Shown here: one piece after another, positions 51,426-60,490 of the stretch
Layout: every line of letters begins with the position of its first letter
How positions within the stretch are numbered: position 1 is the first letter of the stretch
Assembly: GCA_029260215.1 (NCBI GenBank)
Contig: JAJDDQ010000064.1
Coordinates: 35,053-99,052, forward strand
Reading direction: 5' to 3'
Length of the DNA stretch: 64,000 nt
Origin: Phycisphaerae bacterium
Lineage (GTDB): Bacteria > Planctomycetota > Phycisphaerae > UBA1845
Position numbers and translations under genes: made by a program
Notes under the pieces: generated by a model
Told to the model about the DNA's origin: nothing
Databases searched by the model: none
Seen by the model: only the letters and a program-made list of their open reading frames with translations

Positions 51426-53351
51426 ATGGGCCAACAGGAAGTCGACAGCGCATCGAACCCCGAGCAACTGCGGCGGTTCATGAAATCCCTGCTGAACGAC
51501 TTGCGCGCACTCGAAGAGATCATCGCGCAGGGCATGGTCGAAACGGGCGTGCGCCGCATCGGGTGCGAGCAGGAAGTTTTCCTCATCGACAACAGTTGGC
51601 GGCCCATGCCGGTCGCGATGGAAGTCCTGCGCAAAATCGACGCGCCGGAGTACACGACAGAGTTAGGCCGATTCAATCTCGAATTCAACCTGCCCCCGCT
51701 GGCGTTTCAGAGTGACTGCCTGTCGCAACTCGAAAACCTGTTGAACGATCATCTCCGCCGCCTTCAGCGGGCAGCCAGCCATTGCGGAGCCTATGTTCTT
51801 CTCGCTGGCGTCCTGCCGACGCTGCGAAAAACCGATCTCGAACTCGAAAACATGACGCCCCTGCCGCGTTACTTCGCCCTCAACAACGCTCTCAAACGTT
51901 TGCGCGGCGGTGCTTTCGAGTTTCATCTCGCGGGCACGGACGAACTCATCGTCAAACACGACAACGTGCTCATCGAAGCCTGCAACACAAGCTGCCAGAT
52001 GCATTTCCAAGTCGGCCCTGAAGAATTCGCACGCCTGTACAACATCGCTCAGGTCGTGACCGCGCCCACGCTGGCGGCAGCGGCTAACTCACCGATTCTG
52101 TTCGGGCAACGCTTGTGGCACGAAACGCGCATCGCTCTGTTTCAACAGGCGATCGACACGCGAAGCCCAGGGCACCATGTCGAGGAACGCAGCGCCCGCG
52201 TCAGCTTCGGCAACGACTGGGTGAAGGATTCCGTTCTGGAAATTTTCCGCGAAGACATCGCACGTTTTCGCGTGGTGATGGCCCACGAGCTGGACGGCGA
52301 TCCGTTCGACGCGATCAAGCAGGGTCGTGCCCCCACGTTGAAAGCGTTACAGCTTCACAATGGAACGGTCTATCGCTGGAATCGCCCTTGCTACGGCGTG
52401 TGCGATGGGAAGCCGCACCTGCGCATTGAGAACCGCACATTCCCCGCCGGCCCCACAGCCGTAGACGAAGTCGCCAACGCCGCCTTCTGGTTCGGCCTGA
52501 TGGGCGGCATCGCTGAAGAATACGAGGACGTCACGCAGGCCATCGAATTCGACACCGCCAAGCTCAATTTCATCTCGGCTGCCCGCACCGGGCTGGATGC
52601 GCAACTCGTCTGGCTAGACGGCAAAAAATACACAGCCCAGAAGCTGATCTGCGAAAAACTTCTGCCCGTCGCACAACGTGGTCTGGAGCTGCATCAAATC
52701 AACACCGAAGATATCGAACGATTCCTCGGCATTATCGAAAAACGCACCACGTCGGGTACAAACGGAGCCGCCTGGCTGCTAAGGTCGATCGGTGGGCTGA
52801 AGGGACAGGGCACGCCCGGCGAGCGGTTGGCGTCGCTGACGGCCGCAACATTCGTGCGTCAGCAGGAGGGCAACCCGGTCCACGAATGGCCGCCGGCGAG
52901 GCTTGAGGAAGCGGGCGGCTGGCGAAAAAACTTCGTGCGCGTCGAGCAGTACATGACTACCGACCTCTTCACCGTCCACACGGACGAGGTCATCGACCTG
53001 GTGGCCAACCTCATGGACTGGCGGCACATCCGCCACGTGCCGGTCGAGGATGACGACCATCGCGTCGTCGGGCTGGTTTCTTATCGGTCCCTCCTGCGCC
53101 TGCTCGCTCGAAACGTTCCACACGGCGACGACGCCCCGGTGTGCGTAAGTTCCATCATGCAGCGCGACCCGATCACCGTCGCACCCGAAACACCCACACT
53201 GGAAGCCATTGACCTGATGCGCCGAAACCGTGTAGCGTGTCTTCCCGTGGTGAAGGACGGGCGGCTCGTCGGAATCGTCACCGAGCACGATTTTCTGGAG
53301 TTGGCCGCCGACCTTGTGGAATCCTACCTGAGGGGAACGGAATCGGCGTGA
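51426..53351 (+). CDS. GCS2-like carboxylate-amine ligase fused to two CBS domains
   Basis: This 641-residue fusion joins an N-terminal GCS2-like domain, the fold of plant-type glutamate-cysteine ligases and carboxylate-amine ligases such as YbdK, to a C-terminal CBS pair. The ligase part shows IGCEQEVFLIDNSWRPMP (Mg/ATP-binding Glu pair), TTELGRFNLEFNLPPL, ACNTSCQMHFQVGP and HLRIENRTFPAGP. The CBS pair (about 507-635) is MTTDLFTVHTDEVIDLVANLMDWRHIRHVPV and MQRDPITVAPETPTLEAIDLMRRNRVACLPVV, probably a nucleotide sensor. GGGAG precedes the chosen ATG by 7 bases. The next gene overlaps its stop codon (GTGA). It may make a gamma-glutamyl-type amide controlled by energy state; the substrate is not visible. 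Confidence 0.85.
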   Translation: MGQQEVDSASNPEQLRRFMKSLLNDLRALEEIIAQGMVETGVRRIGCEQEVFLIDNSWRPMPVAMEVLRKIDAPEYTTELGRFNLEFNLPPLAFQSDCLSQLENLLNDHLRRLQRAASHCGAYVLLAGVLPTLRKTDLELENMTPLPRYFALNNALKRLRGGAFEFHLAGTDELIVKHDNVLIEACNTSCQMHFQVGPEEFARLYNIAQVVTAPTLAAAANSPILFGQRLWHETRIALFQQAIDTRSPGHHVEERSARVSFGNDWVKDSVLEIFREDIARFRVVMAHELDGDPFDAIKQGRAPTLKALQLHNGTVYRWNRPCYGVCDGKPHLRIENRTFPAGPTAVDEVANAAFWFGLMGGIAEEYEDVTQAIEFDTAKLNFISAARTGLDAQLVWLDGKKYTAQKLICEKLLPVAQRGLELHQINTEDIERFLGIIEKRTTSGTNGAAWLLRSIGGLKGQGTPGERLASLTAATFVRQQEGNPVHEWPPARLEEAGGWRKNFVRVEQYMTTDLFTVHTDEVIDLVANLMDWRHIRHVPVEDDDHRVVGLVSYRSLLRLLARNVPHGDDAPVCVSSIMQRDPITVAPETPTLEAIDLMRRNRVACLPVVKDGRLVGIVTEHDFLELAADLVESYLRGTESA

Positions 53352-54544
53352 CGACGGGCCTGGAGGAAGTTGAAAAAACCACCGAAACGCGTTTCCAACG
53401 AAAGCTTTGTGACTTCGGAGACCGCGAAGTCGGGCCAACCGTCGTGTGCGTCGGCAGCCTGCACGGAAACGAACCCGCCGGCGTGCTGGCACTCGAGCGC
53501 GTCGCCCGTCGCATCAACAGTCTGAATCCGCACGTTCGTGGGCAATTCGTCGGGTTGGCCGGCAATCTGGAAGCGATTCACCGGCACACGCGCTACGTCG
53601 ATTACGATCTCAACCGCAATTGGACACCGCAATTCAACGACCGTCTGCGCGCAAACAGCACGCACGAATTCACCGCCGTCGAGGAGCGTGAACAATTCGA
53701 GTTGGTCGAAGCGCTCGACGAGGTTTTCGCATCCGCCAGAGGCCAGGTGTACTTCATCGACCTGCACACGACCTCGGGCGTCGGGCCGCCGTTCGTCGTG
53801 CTCAGCGACACACTGCACAACCGTAAGCTGGCGATGCATTTCCCCGTGCCCGTCGTATTAGGGCTTGAAGAGCGCATCGGCGGCACGCTGCCTGGCTACG
53901 TAAGCGACTTGGGCCACATCACAATGGGCTTTGAAGCAGGCCAACACGACGAACCTGCCTCGGTCGATATTGCCGAGGCCGCCGTCTGGACAGCGCTGCT
54001 GACCGCAGGGAGCATCGACCCTGCCGACGTCCCCGAAGCGTCACACTTTCGACAGAAACTGGCAGACGCTGCCAAGGGTCAGCCGAAGATCGTCGAGATT
54101 CGTCACGGGCACCATTGTCGCCCTGAAGACGACTACACCATGTTGCCCGGATTCTTCAACTTCCAGCCGATCGCCAAGGGAACAATCCTCGCACGCGACC
54201 GAACGGGAGACATCGTCGCACCGGTCTCGGGTCGCATGCTTCTTCCGCTTTATCAGCCGCAGGGTTCGGACGGGTACTTCCTCGTCCGACCGGTGCGCAA
54301 GATATGGCTCACCTTGTCGGCGATCTTGCGCCGGCTTCGCGCGGACGCATTAGCCCCTTTGCTCTTCGGAATACGCAAGCATCCGGACATTCCCAACGCG
54401 TTGCTGGTCAATCCGCGCGTCGCCCGCTGGTTCGCCGTCGAAGCCTTACACCTGCTCGGTTACCGCAGGCAGAATCGCGACGGCACGCCATACGTTTTCC
54501 TGCGACGCGAACCCTCTTCAGTCCGAACCAGTCACCATCGCTGA
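53348..54544 (+). CDS. AspA/AstE-family zinc hydrolase (succinylglutamate desuccinylase-like)
   Basis: This 398-residue protein belongs to the aspartoacylase/succinylglutamate desuccinylase branch of the M14 zinc hydrolases, which remove acyl groups from amino acids. Zinc ligands are visible: HGNEPAG (HxxE, about 38-44) and the late His in IDLHTTSG (about 137). The C-terminal 200 residues carry a beta domain and a tail (PVSGRMLLPLYQPQGSDGYFLV). The likely start is GTG at 53348, overlapping the preceding TGA; the ORF track start at 53237 lies within the CBS domain. The tight coupling suggests it and the GCS2-CBS protein act in one pathway. Confidence 0.85.
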   Translation: MTTGLEEVEKTTETRFQRKLCDFGDREVGPTVVCVGSLHGNEPAGVLALERVARRINSLNPHVRGQFVGLAGNLEAIHRHTRYVDYDLNRNWTPQFNDRLRANSTHEFTAVEEREQFELVEALDEVFASARGQVYFIDLHTTSGVGPPFVVLSDTLHNRKLAMHFPVPVVLGLEERIGGTLPGYVSDLGHITMGFEAGQHDEPASVDIAEAAVWTALLTAGSIDPADVPEASHFRQKLADAAKGQPKIVEIRHGHHCRPEDDYTMLPGFFNFQPIAKGTILARDRTGDIVAPVSGRMLLPLYQPQGSDGYFLVRPVRKIWLTLSAILRRLRADALAPLLFGIRKHPDIPNALLVNPRVARWFAVEALHLLGYRRQNRDGTPYVFLRREPSSVRTSHHR

Positions 54545-54667
54545 TGCGATCACCGTGCGGCGGCAGCCGTTCATATCTTTTGAAAGTCAGTGCTTTACCG
54601 TCGCGCCGGGCGTTCGTACCATCACGCATGCGTCGGAATGGGAACACCAAACAGGGAGGCGTGCGGC

Positions 54668-54961
54668 ATGGCCGAAAAACTGTCGGATCAACAGGTTGCC
54701 GAATGTCTGAGCGAGTTGAACGGATGGACACTGACGCGCGCGGGGCAGTCCAATGCAATCACCAAGACGTTCGATCAAGCCGGATTCCTCGCGGGGCTTG
54801 GGTTCGTGACCCGCATCGCGGTTCTGGCAGAACAAGCCGACCATCACCCCGACGTGCTGCTAACCTATCCACGCGTATGCGTCACATTGACCACACACGA
54901 CGCGGGCGGCGTTTCGCAGAAGGACTTCAGTCTGGCCGCCCAAATTGACACTTTGACTTGA
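54668..54961 (+). CDS. Pterin-4a-carbinolamine dehydratase
   Basis: The 97-residue protein is a dehydratase that regenerates pterin cofactor after aromatic amino acid hydroxylation and can act as a moonlighting dimerisation factor. The active-site region is present: EQADHHPDVLLTYPRVCVTLTTHDAGGVSQKDFSLAAQID. The start MAEKLSDQQV at 54668 has GGGAGG 9 bases upstream. No aromatic amino acid hydroxylase or biopterin gene is in the window. It lies 9 bases before the NDUFA9-like gene, so they may be co-transcribed. Confidence 0.92.
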   Translation: MAEKLSDQQVAECLSELNGWTLTRAGQSNAITKTFDQAGFLAGLGFVTRIAVLAEQADHHPDVLLTYPRVCVTLTTHDAGGVSQKDFSLAAQIDTLT

Positions 54962-54970
54962 GAACTCGCC

Positions 54971-55987
54971 ATGACCAAAGAAACCACGCCCAGAACGGAC
55001 TCGACGAGCGAAGCGGAAGAAAACACGACCGAACAACCCAAGAAAATCGAGCGCGTGTTCGTTACCGGCGCCACCGGATTCGTCGGGCGACACGTCGTCC
55101 GCGAACTCGTTCTCCGAGGCTACATCCCCGTTTGCCTCGTGCGCTCGCGTGCGCAGTTGGCTAGTGCCACCCGTGATCTCGACCAGCAACGCATCACCAG
55201 CGTCGCGGGGCGACTCACCGACGTCGGCGCATTGCACGCCGCCGCCGAGCAATCCGACGCAGCCATCCATCTTGTCGGCATCATCCTTGAGAACAGGTTG
55301 AAAGGCCAAACCTTCGATCGCGTTCACCGACTGGGCACGACGGCTGTCGTGAACGCGGTGCGGGAGGCCGGCATCCGTCGCCATATCAACATGAGCGCGC
55401 TCGGCTCGCGACCCAACGCGGTGGCCGACTACCACAGAACAAAGTACGCAGCCGAGGAATGCGTGTGGGACAGCGGGTTGGATTGGACCATTTTTCGCCC
55501 GAGCATCATCCACGGGCACGACGGCGAATTCATGCAATTGATGAAAACGTTCGCGTGCAGCCTGATCCCACCGATCATGCCCTACTTCGGCACGGGCGAC
55601 AATCGTCTGCAACCCGTCTCGGTTAAAGACGTTGCCTATTGCTTCGTCGAAGCACTGCGTCGGGACGCGACGATCAGCCAAACCTATTCGCTCGGCGGCC
55701 CGCGACCCTATTCGTGGAAGGAAATGTACGCCCTCTGCCGCCGCCTGATCCCCGGTGCGAAGCGCTGGAAGCCAATGGTATCCCAACCCGTGCCCATCGC
55801 GAAGATGCTGGCGATGACGGTCATGAAAACACCCTTCGTACCACCCAATCTCAAGTTCAACATCGGACAAGTGCAGATGTCCCAGGAGGACAGCGTCTGC
55901 GCAATCGAGCCGGTTGAAGAAGCTTTTGACATCAAGCTCCGTGATTTCGAGTCCGAGTTGGCTCGATATGCACCGCTCATCCGGTAG
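54971..55987 (+). CDS. NDUFA9-like / NmrA-like NAD(P)-binding protein
   Basis: This 338-residue atypical short-chain dehydrogenase belongs to the complex I NDUFA9 subunit group of extended SDRs. An acidic, Glu/Thr-rich N-terminus of about 25 residues is followed by RVFVTGATGFVGRHVVREL (dinucleotide-binding glycine motif), AAIHLVGIILENRLKG, NMSALGSRP and a YHRTKYAAEE box with the active-site YxxxK. Its substrate in bacteria is unknown, and some homologues only bind NADPH. The tail carries FNIGQVQMSQEDSV. There is no other complex I gene nearby. Confidence 0.85.
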   Translation: MTKETTPRTDSTSEAEENTTEQPKKIERVFVTGATGFVGRHVVRELVLRGYIPVCLVRSRAQLASATRDLDQQRITSVAGRLTDVGALHAAAEQSDAAIHLVGIILENRLKGQTFDRVHRLGTTAVVNAVREAGIRRHINMSALGSRPNAVADYHRTKYAAEECVWDSGLDWTIFRPSIIHGHDGEFMQLMKTFACSLIPPIMPYFGTGDNRLQPVSVKDVAYCFVEALRRDATISQTYSLGGPRPYSWKEMYALCRRLIPGAKRWKPMVSQPVPIAKMLAMTVMKTPFVPPNLKFNIGQVQMSQEDSVCAIEPVEEAFDIKLRDFESELARYAPLIR

Positions 55988-56337
55988 CAGGCCGTTGAAG
56001 AACATGGAATCTCTGTGTGGCTCGATATTTCTACATGGCACAGGTTTCCTGTGTGGCACCGGTTTTCAACCGGTGTGAGCGGAGGCCTTCTACATGGCTC
56101 AGATTTCCTGTGTGGCACCGGTTTGCAACCGGTGTGAGCAGAAGCGTTCCATGTGACACAGGTTTCCTGACCGGCAAAAACTCAAGTTGGAAACCCACGC
56201 CACAATTTTTCAACGGTCCGTTAAGGCGGACGCTGTAGAAACATTCCACGAATAACCGCTACAACACTCGAAAAACCCGACCGATCCATGCTACAATGCC
56301 GCCCGGAAAAGCGCACCCAAACAAGAGAGGAAAAACC
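55988..56337. other. Intergenic region with 59-bp tandem repeats
   Basis: About 350 bases between two genes. It contains the tandem repeat array (listed below) and the upstream region of the dockerin-like gene at 56338. No RNA or protein gene is convincing; the short ORFs here read through the repeat. Confidence 0.6.
56032..56174. repeat. 59-bp tandem repeat array (two full and one partial unit)
   Basis: Units at 56032-56090 and 56091-56149 align along their full 59 bases (TACATGGCACAGGTTTCCTGTGTGGCACCGGTTTTCAACCGGTGTGAGC and TACATGGCTCAGATTTCCTGTGTGGCACCGGTTTGCAACCGGTGTGAGC). A degenerate third copy of the first part (CATGTGACACAGGTTTCCTG) follows to about 56174. Each full unit contains a palindrome, CACCGGTT(N)AACCGGTG, the same as the one at 4401-4425 on the opposite strand. 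Confidence 0.9.
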
Positions 56338-57171
56338 ATGCGTGCAGCCTGCATCGCAACATTACTGCTAACCGCACCCGTCCTAGCCGGCGGGGCCACG
56401 AATATCATGCTCACCATCGACCCCGCACAATCAACAGCCGACTTCGTGCTGTGTGCCGTGGGAAACTGTGATTCGGATGCGTCCACAATCGCCGGTCAAG
56501 TCGTTATCGACCTCGACGACACAGCCGCCCCTTCGAGCATCTCGCTGCGCGATTACGATTTCCTGCTCACCGAAGACCTCAGCTTCAACATCAACTTCCT
56601 CATCGGCGCCATCGACATCAGCACGACGGGCCTCGAACTCATGTACCCATCGCCCGGGCTGGCATTCGGACCCACGGCGATCAACGGCGAAAACATGTTC
56701 ACATTCTTCGACGTGCCAGCGGCTGCGAACGGCAACGCTGCCTACACCGCGACCGGGCTGGCCTGCACACTCATCGAAGCCAACGGCCTGTCATGCACCG
56801 ACGCATTCATCCTTGATGAGCTTGGCGAGCAAACTGCCGACTCGATCGTAGGCATCGTCGCCATCGACGGTAACAACGTAGCCGTCGTACTCGCCGCCTC
56901 AATAACCCTGCCGATCGTGCCCGACGACCCCGACCTTGCGCAGCTTCAATTCCAGGGAACAATCGTCGCCTTCGGCCAACTGCCGGTTACGGTTCCCGGC
57001 GATTTCGACGACGACGGCGACGCAGACTTGTTCGATTACAACGCCTACCTTGACTGCGAAACCGGCCCAGGCGGTGCCCTCGTCGAGGGTTGCGAGACCT
57101 TCGATTTCGATCAGGACAACGACGTTGACGTTTCCGACTTCGCCGTGTTTCAATTCGTTTTTACGGGTTGA
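56338..57171 (+). CDS. Secreted dockerin-like protein, 277 aa
   Basis: The protein has a signal peptide (MRAACIATLLLTAPVLAGG) and a beta-rich middle that I cannot assign to a family (LTIDPAQSTADFVLCAVG, GQVVIDLDDTAAPSSISLRDYDF). The end has two calcium loops, PGDFDDDGDADLFDYNAYLDC and FDFDQDNDVDVSDFAVFQF, the dockerin-like pair. The ATG at 56338 has GAGAGG 7 bases upstream; the ORF track start 14 codons earlier lacks one. It is presumably exported, and no enzymatic motif is visible. It is convergent with the DUF1549/DUF1553 gene. Confidence 0.85.
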   Translation: MRAACIATLLLTAPVLAGGATNIMLTIDPAQSTADFVLCAVGNCDSDASTIAGQVVIDLDDTAAPSSISLRDYDFLLTEDLSFNINFLIGAIDISTTGLELMYPSPGLAFGPTAINGENMFTFFDVPAAANGNAAYTATGLACTLIEANGLSCTDAFILDELGEQTADSIVGIVAIDGNNVAVVLAASITLPIVPDDPDLAQLQFQGTIVAFGQLPVTVPGDFDDDGDADLFDYNAYLDCETGPGGALVEGCETFDFDQDNDVDVSDFAVFQFVFTG

Positions 57172-57209
57172 GTAGCGCGCCGTCGGAAGTGTCGCGAACC
57201 CGTACGGTC

Positions 57210-58931
57210 CTACCGAATGAACATGAACTCGCGGGTGTTAATCAGCGCCCAGTGCAAATCGGACCACCCTGCCTCCGAGTCGGCAGCGTCCACCGCCCAC
57301 CGCTTTTCCCGCGCAGACGGCTCGCGACCGAGCGTGTGCATGAAAAGCCGCTCCACCGCCCGAGCATGCCCAACACCGCCGGTCAGCCAGATGCGCACCG
57401 GGTGCGTTTCGTGCATACGCACCGCGCGATTGAGAAAACCACCGTTGAGCAGCGCAAGTGCCTGCTGAATCGTGGCATCGGTCACACGCTCGCTGATCGT
57501 CTGACGATCATGACAGCCGAGCGTATTGAGAAACGAACCCGCACGCGGCGGATAACGGCGCTCGATCGCCGGGGTATCGCGACGTCGGCCCGACATCGTC
57601 AGCCCGCTGCTGACCAGAACCGAGTCGTGCAACTGCTCAGCCGTCATGCGGCGCAGGCCCATCCGCTCGAAAAAGCGCCCACGCTCCGGCACCTCCGCAG
57701 GCCGGCGACCTCCGTAGCTCGCCAACTGGTACGTCCGTGAATTGCAGATCAGCCGGATGATGTGCTTCAGGTCATATCCGTGCTCGATGAACTCCACCGC
57801 CAGCCAATCCAACAGTGCGGCGTGCGACGGCGGATTCTCCACGCTGAACGCATCGGGCGGATGCACAATGCCTTCGCCGAACAATTTCGCCCACACGCGG
57901 TTCACCGCCACACGCGCGAAATAGGGGTTCTGCCGTTGCGTGACCAGGTCAGCCAACCCCGCCCGCCCGCGTCCGGCAAACGATTTCGCCCCGGTCATGA
58001 ATCGACCGTCACCCGGACCGCCGTCGAAGACCTCGAAAACGGGCCTTGTTACAACATTGTTGCCGACCTGAACTTCCTCGCTCGCCACGCGCCGTGTCCG
58101 TACGTCGCCGACGAAGTCGCGCATGCCATTGTAATCGTCCTGCTTCCACGGCTCGAACGGGTGATCGTGACATTGAGCGCACTTCAGTTGCACGCCGAGG
58201 AACACCTGCGTAATGCCAATGGTCAGCTCGTCAGCGTCCGCCCGGCTGCGCAGCGCGAACATCACCCCCGGATCGTCGTAGACCGTCCCGCTGGCTGCGA
58301 TCATTTCGCGCACCCATTGATCGTAAGGCTTGTTTTCGCGCAGTGAATTGCGAATGTAATCGCGGAACGCGAACGGCTTGGCACCGCGAATGTTGGTCAC
58401 CTCGCGAAGCAGGTCGCCCCAGACCGTCGACCAATGGTCCGCGTAGCGCGTCGACGCCAAGAGAGTGTCAACCAGCTTCTCGCGACGGTTGACGCTTGTG
58501 TCCCGAAATGAGCGAAGCTGCCCCTCGGTCGGAATGACGCCCGCGATATCGAGGTACACCCGCCGGGCGAATTCCATATCCCCAGTCAGATTCGCCGGCG
58601 TGATGCCCAGGTCAACCCACCCCGCAGCAATGAAATTGTCAATTTCATTGTTAGTCCTGCGACGAACTTTCGGCACGCTCGGCTGTTCGAGCGGTAGCGG
58701 ATCGATGATCTTCCGCCCCGTTCCGCCCGCGTAGGGTTCGGGCGCAGCCACCGCCGAACGCCCAGCCACACCCCCCACAAACGCGGCTGCCAGAACCATC
58801 GCGACGGAAAACAAACAGCCAGCCGATAAGCCCAGGACTTCCGTGCTAGCCGGCTTTACCGCAGCATTGCTTGAACTTTTTCCCACTACCGCAGGAGCAG
58901 GGATCGTTGCGTCCGGGTTTCTTGTCCACAT
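57210..58931 (-). CDS. DUF1549/DUF1553 domain-containing protein
   Basis: This is a planctomycete-type secreted protein of the DUF1549-DUF1553 pair, common in large paralogous families. A signal peptide or anchor ([23 protein letters not shown]) is followed by DUF1549 ([58 protein letters not shown]) and DUF1553 ([56 protein letters not shown]). CAQCH is a c-type haem-like motif. The start is uncertain: the ATG at 58929-58931 has TGGAG upstream but overlaps the SEC-C gene; GTG near 58886 or ATG near 58799 are alternatives. Its function is unknown. Confidence 0.85.
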   Translation of the reverse strand: MWTRNPDATIPAPAVVGKSSSNAAVKPASTEVLGLSAGCLFSVAMVLAAAFVGGVAGRSAVAAPEPYAGGTGRKIIDPLPLEQPSVPKVRRRTNNEIDNFIAAGWVDLGITPANLTGDMEFARRVYLDIAGVIPTEGQLRSFRDTSVNRREKLVDTLLASTRYADHWSTVWGDLLREVTNIRGAKPFAFRDYIRNSLRENKPYDQWVREMIAASGTVYDDPGVMFALRSRADADELTIGITQVFLGVQLKCAQCHDHPFEPWKQDDYNGMRDFVGDVRTRRVASEEVQVGNNVVTRPVFEVFDGGPGDGRFMTGAKSFAGRGRAGLADLVTQRQNPYFARVAVNRVWAKLFGEGIVHPPDAFSVENPPSHAALLDWLAVEFIEHGYDLKHIIRLICNSRTYQLASYGGRRPAEVPERGRFFERMGLRRMTAEQLHDSVLVSSGLTMSGRRRDTPAIERRYPPRAGSFLNTLGCHDRQTISERVTDATIQQALALLNGGFLNRAVRMHETHPVRIWLTGGVGHARAVERLFMHTLGREPSAREKRWAVDAADSEAGWSDLHWALINTREFMFIR

Positions 58932-59049
58932 GGATCGGCTCCACCGGAGGCGGCAGTTCCGGGTCGTCCTCGCCGGGTAGCTGCTTCTTGTACTCCGCCT
59001 CACGGTTTTCCCGTGAGTGAAAGCGATCATCGTTCGATTTATTGTTCAC
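58846..59049 (-). CDS. SEC-C motif small protein
   Basis: The 67-residue protein ends in the SEC-C zinc motif [22 protein letters not shown], as found at the end of SecA and in many small proteins, where it binds zinc and may contact SecB or ribosomes. Before it is a Pro/Glu-rich linker ([21 protein letters not shown]). No SecA is encoded here. I prefer the GTG at 59047-59049, with AGGA 5 bases upstream; the TTG at 59085 used in the ORF track is weaker. It overlaps the N-terminus of the downstream DUF1549/DUF1553 gene. Confidence 0.75.
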   Translation of the reverse strand: MNNKSNDDRFHSRENREAEYKKQLPGEDDPELPPPVEPIHVDKKPGRNDPCSCGSGKKFKQCCGKAG

Positions 59050-59296
59050 GTTCGTCCTATCTCCTGTTCGTTCGACAGCCCACAATCAACGCTTCTCGAC
59101 CCATCCTATCCGATTCTCGCGAGGTTTTCGCGGGCGCAAATTCGATCCGTTCGCCGATTATACAGATCGGCGATGGGGTGACACAACTTGCCTGACGCGA
59201 ATTCGCGGATGCAGCTTGCAGGATTTGCGCGTATTCTCTCGCCGGGAAAAGCTCAACCAGCCGCGGGGGCTGGTTCGATCGAATACGGAGCGACCA

Positions 59297-60289
59297 TTGA
59301 TCTCGCCCAGGAAACGCTTGGCTGCATCGTTGGCCGTCGTCATCGGCGTCTACATCACCGGTGCGATCGGCTATTACATTATCGAAGGATGTTCGCTCTT
59401 CGACGCCTTCTACCTGTGTACGATCACCCTTTCGACCGTGGGCTATGGCGAAACCATCGAATTGGACCGGGCTGGCCGGATTTGGACCATCGTCATCATC
59501 ACCTTCGGGCTGGTCGTTGTCTCCTTCGCGTTTACATCCCTGGTCAGCCTGAGTGTCAGCGGCGATATCCGCGAGATGATGGGGAGGAAAAAAATGCAGG
59601 CCAAAATTCGGAATCTCAAAAACCACGTGATTTTTTGCGGCTATGGACGAATGGGCCTGCTCACGGTCGAGCACCTGAGACGGCAAGCCGTCGAATGCGT
59701 CGTGATCGAGCGCGACGCGGAGGTGTGCCCCAAACTGGCTGATCTGGACATCCCATTCGTACAAGGCGATGCGACCGAGGAGGAAGTGCTCATCTCAGCA
59801 GGGCTGATCAATTGCAGAGCGCTGGTAGCCGCCCTCCCCGGAGACGCCGAAAACGTGTACGTCACGCTCACCGCCCGCGGGCTGAAACCGGACTTGTTCA
59901 TCATCGCCCGCGCGGAACAGTCGACCGCCGAACCCAAGCTCCGTCGCGCCGGGGCAACGCGCGTCATCTGCCCCCAGATCGTGGGCGCTACCAAGGTCTC
60001 CAACATCCTCACGCGACCCCACGTCACCGATTTTTTCGAGATGGCCGCCGAAGGCATTGAACTGGAATTGGACGAATTCATCATCGAAGAACACTCCAGT
60101 CTGTGCGACCGATCGCTGCGCGACGCGCCCATCCGCGAAGTAGCCGGCGCGACCGTGGTGGCCATCAAACTTGCGGACGGCGAAACCATCTACCAGCCCT
60201 CGCCCGACCAAAAACTGTCCGCCGGCGACGTGCTCATCATGATAGGCCGAGCCGGAGTCTCCAATCGCCTGCGCGATCTCCAAGCCTGA
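59297..60289 (+). CDS. Potassium channel with RCK (TrkA-N/TrkA-C) domains
   Basis: This two-helix potassium channel subunit has a cytoplasmic RCK module. TM1 (LAVVIGVYITGAIGYYII) and TM2 (IVIITFGLVVVSFAFTSLVSL) flank the pore loop with the selectivity filter TLSTVGYGE near residue 47. The RCK domain has HVIFCGYGRMGLLTVEHL (dinucleotide-binding motif) and DLDIPFVQGDATEEEVL, and the C-terminal domain is TrkA-C. The ORF track starts it at 59042, but that leader is unlike the family; TTG at 59297 follows GGAG with 6-base spacing and gives MISPRKRLAASLAVVIG. The ligand of the RCK domain is not predictable. Confidence 0.9.
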   Translation: MISPRKRLAASLAVVIGVYITGAIGYYIIEGCSLFDAFYLCTITLSTVGYGETIELDRAGRIWTIVIITFGLVVVSFAFTSLVSLSVSGDIREMMGRKKMQAKIRNLKNHVIFCGYGRMGLLTVEHLRRQAVECVVIERDAEVCPKLADLDIPFVQGDATEEEVLISAGLINCRALVAALPGDAENVYVTLTARGLKPDLFIIARAEQSTAEPKLRRAGATRVICPQIVGATKVSNILTRPHVTDFFEMAAEGIELELDEFIIEEHSSLCDRSLRDAPIREVAGATVVAIKLADGETIYQPSPDQKLSAGDVLIMIGRAGVSNRLRDLQA

Positions 60290-60490
60290 AAATGTGTCCC
60301 GGAAATCGCCGCTACCTCCGGAAAATCGCGTTTCCAGTCCCCAATAGCGGTTTTTCGAGCAAAAAGGTATTTCCCGCTATCATAGATTCCTCAGAAGAGA
60401 TGTTTTGTGAGCGTCAACCGTTGAGAACGGGCGGTTCCGGGCCGATAATGCAGTAACCATTAAATGGCCCGTTCGGGCGGAGGTAGAAGG

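Noticed and set aside
60290-60490. Possible glmS ribozyme in the glmS leader
   Set aside because: I could not find the conserved core of the glmS ribozyme; only a generic inverted repeat is present.
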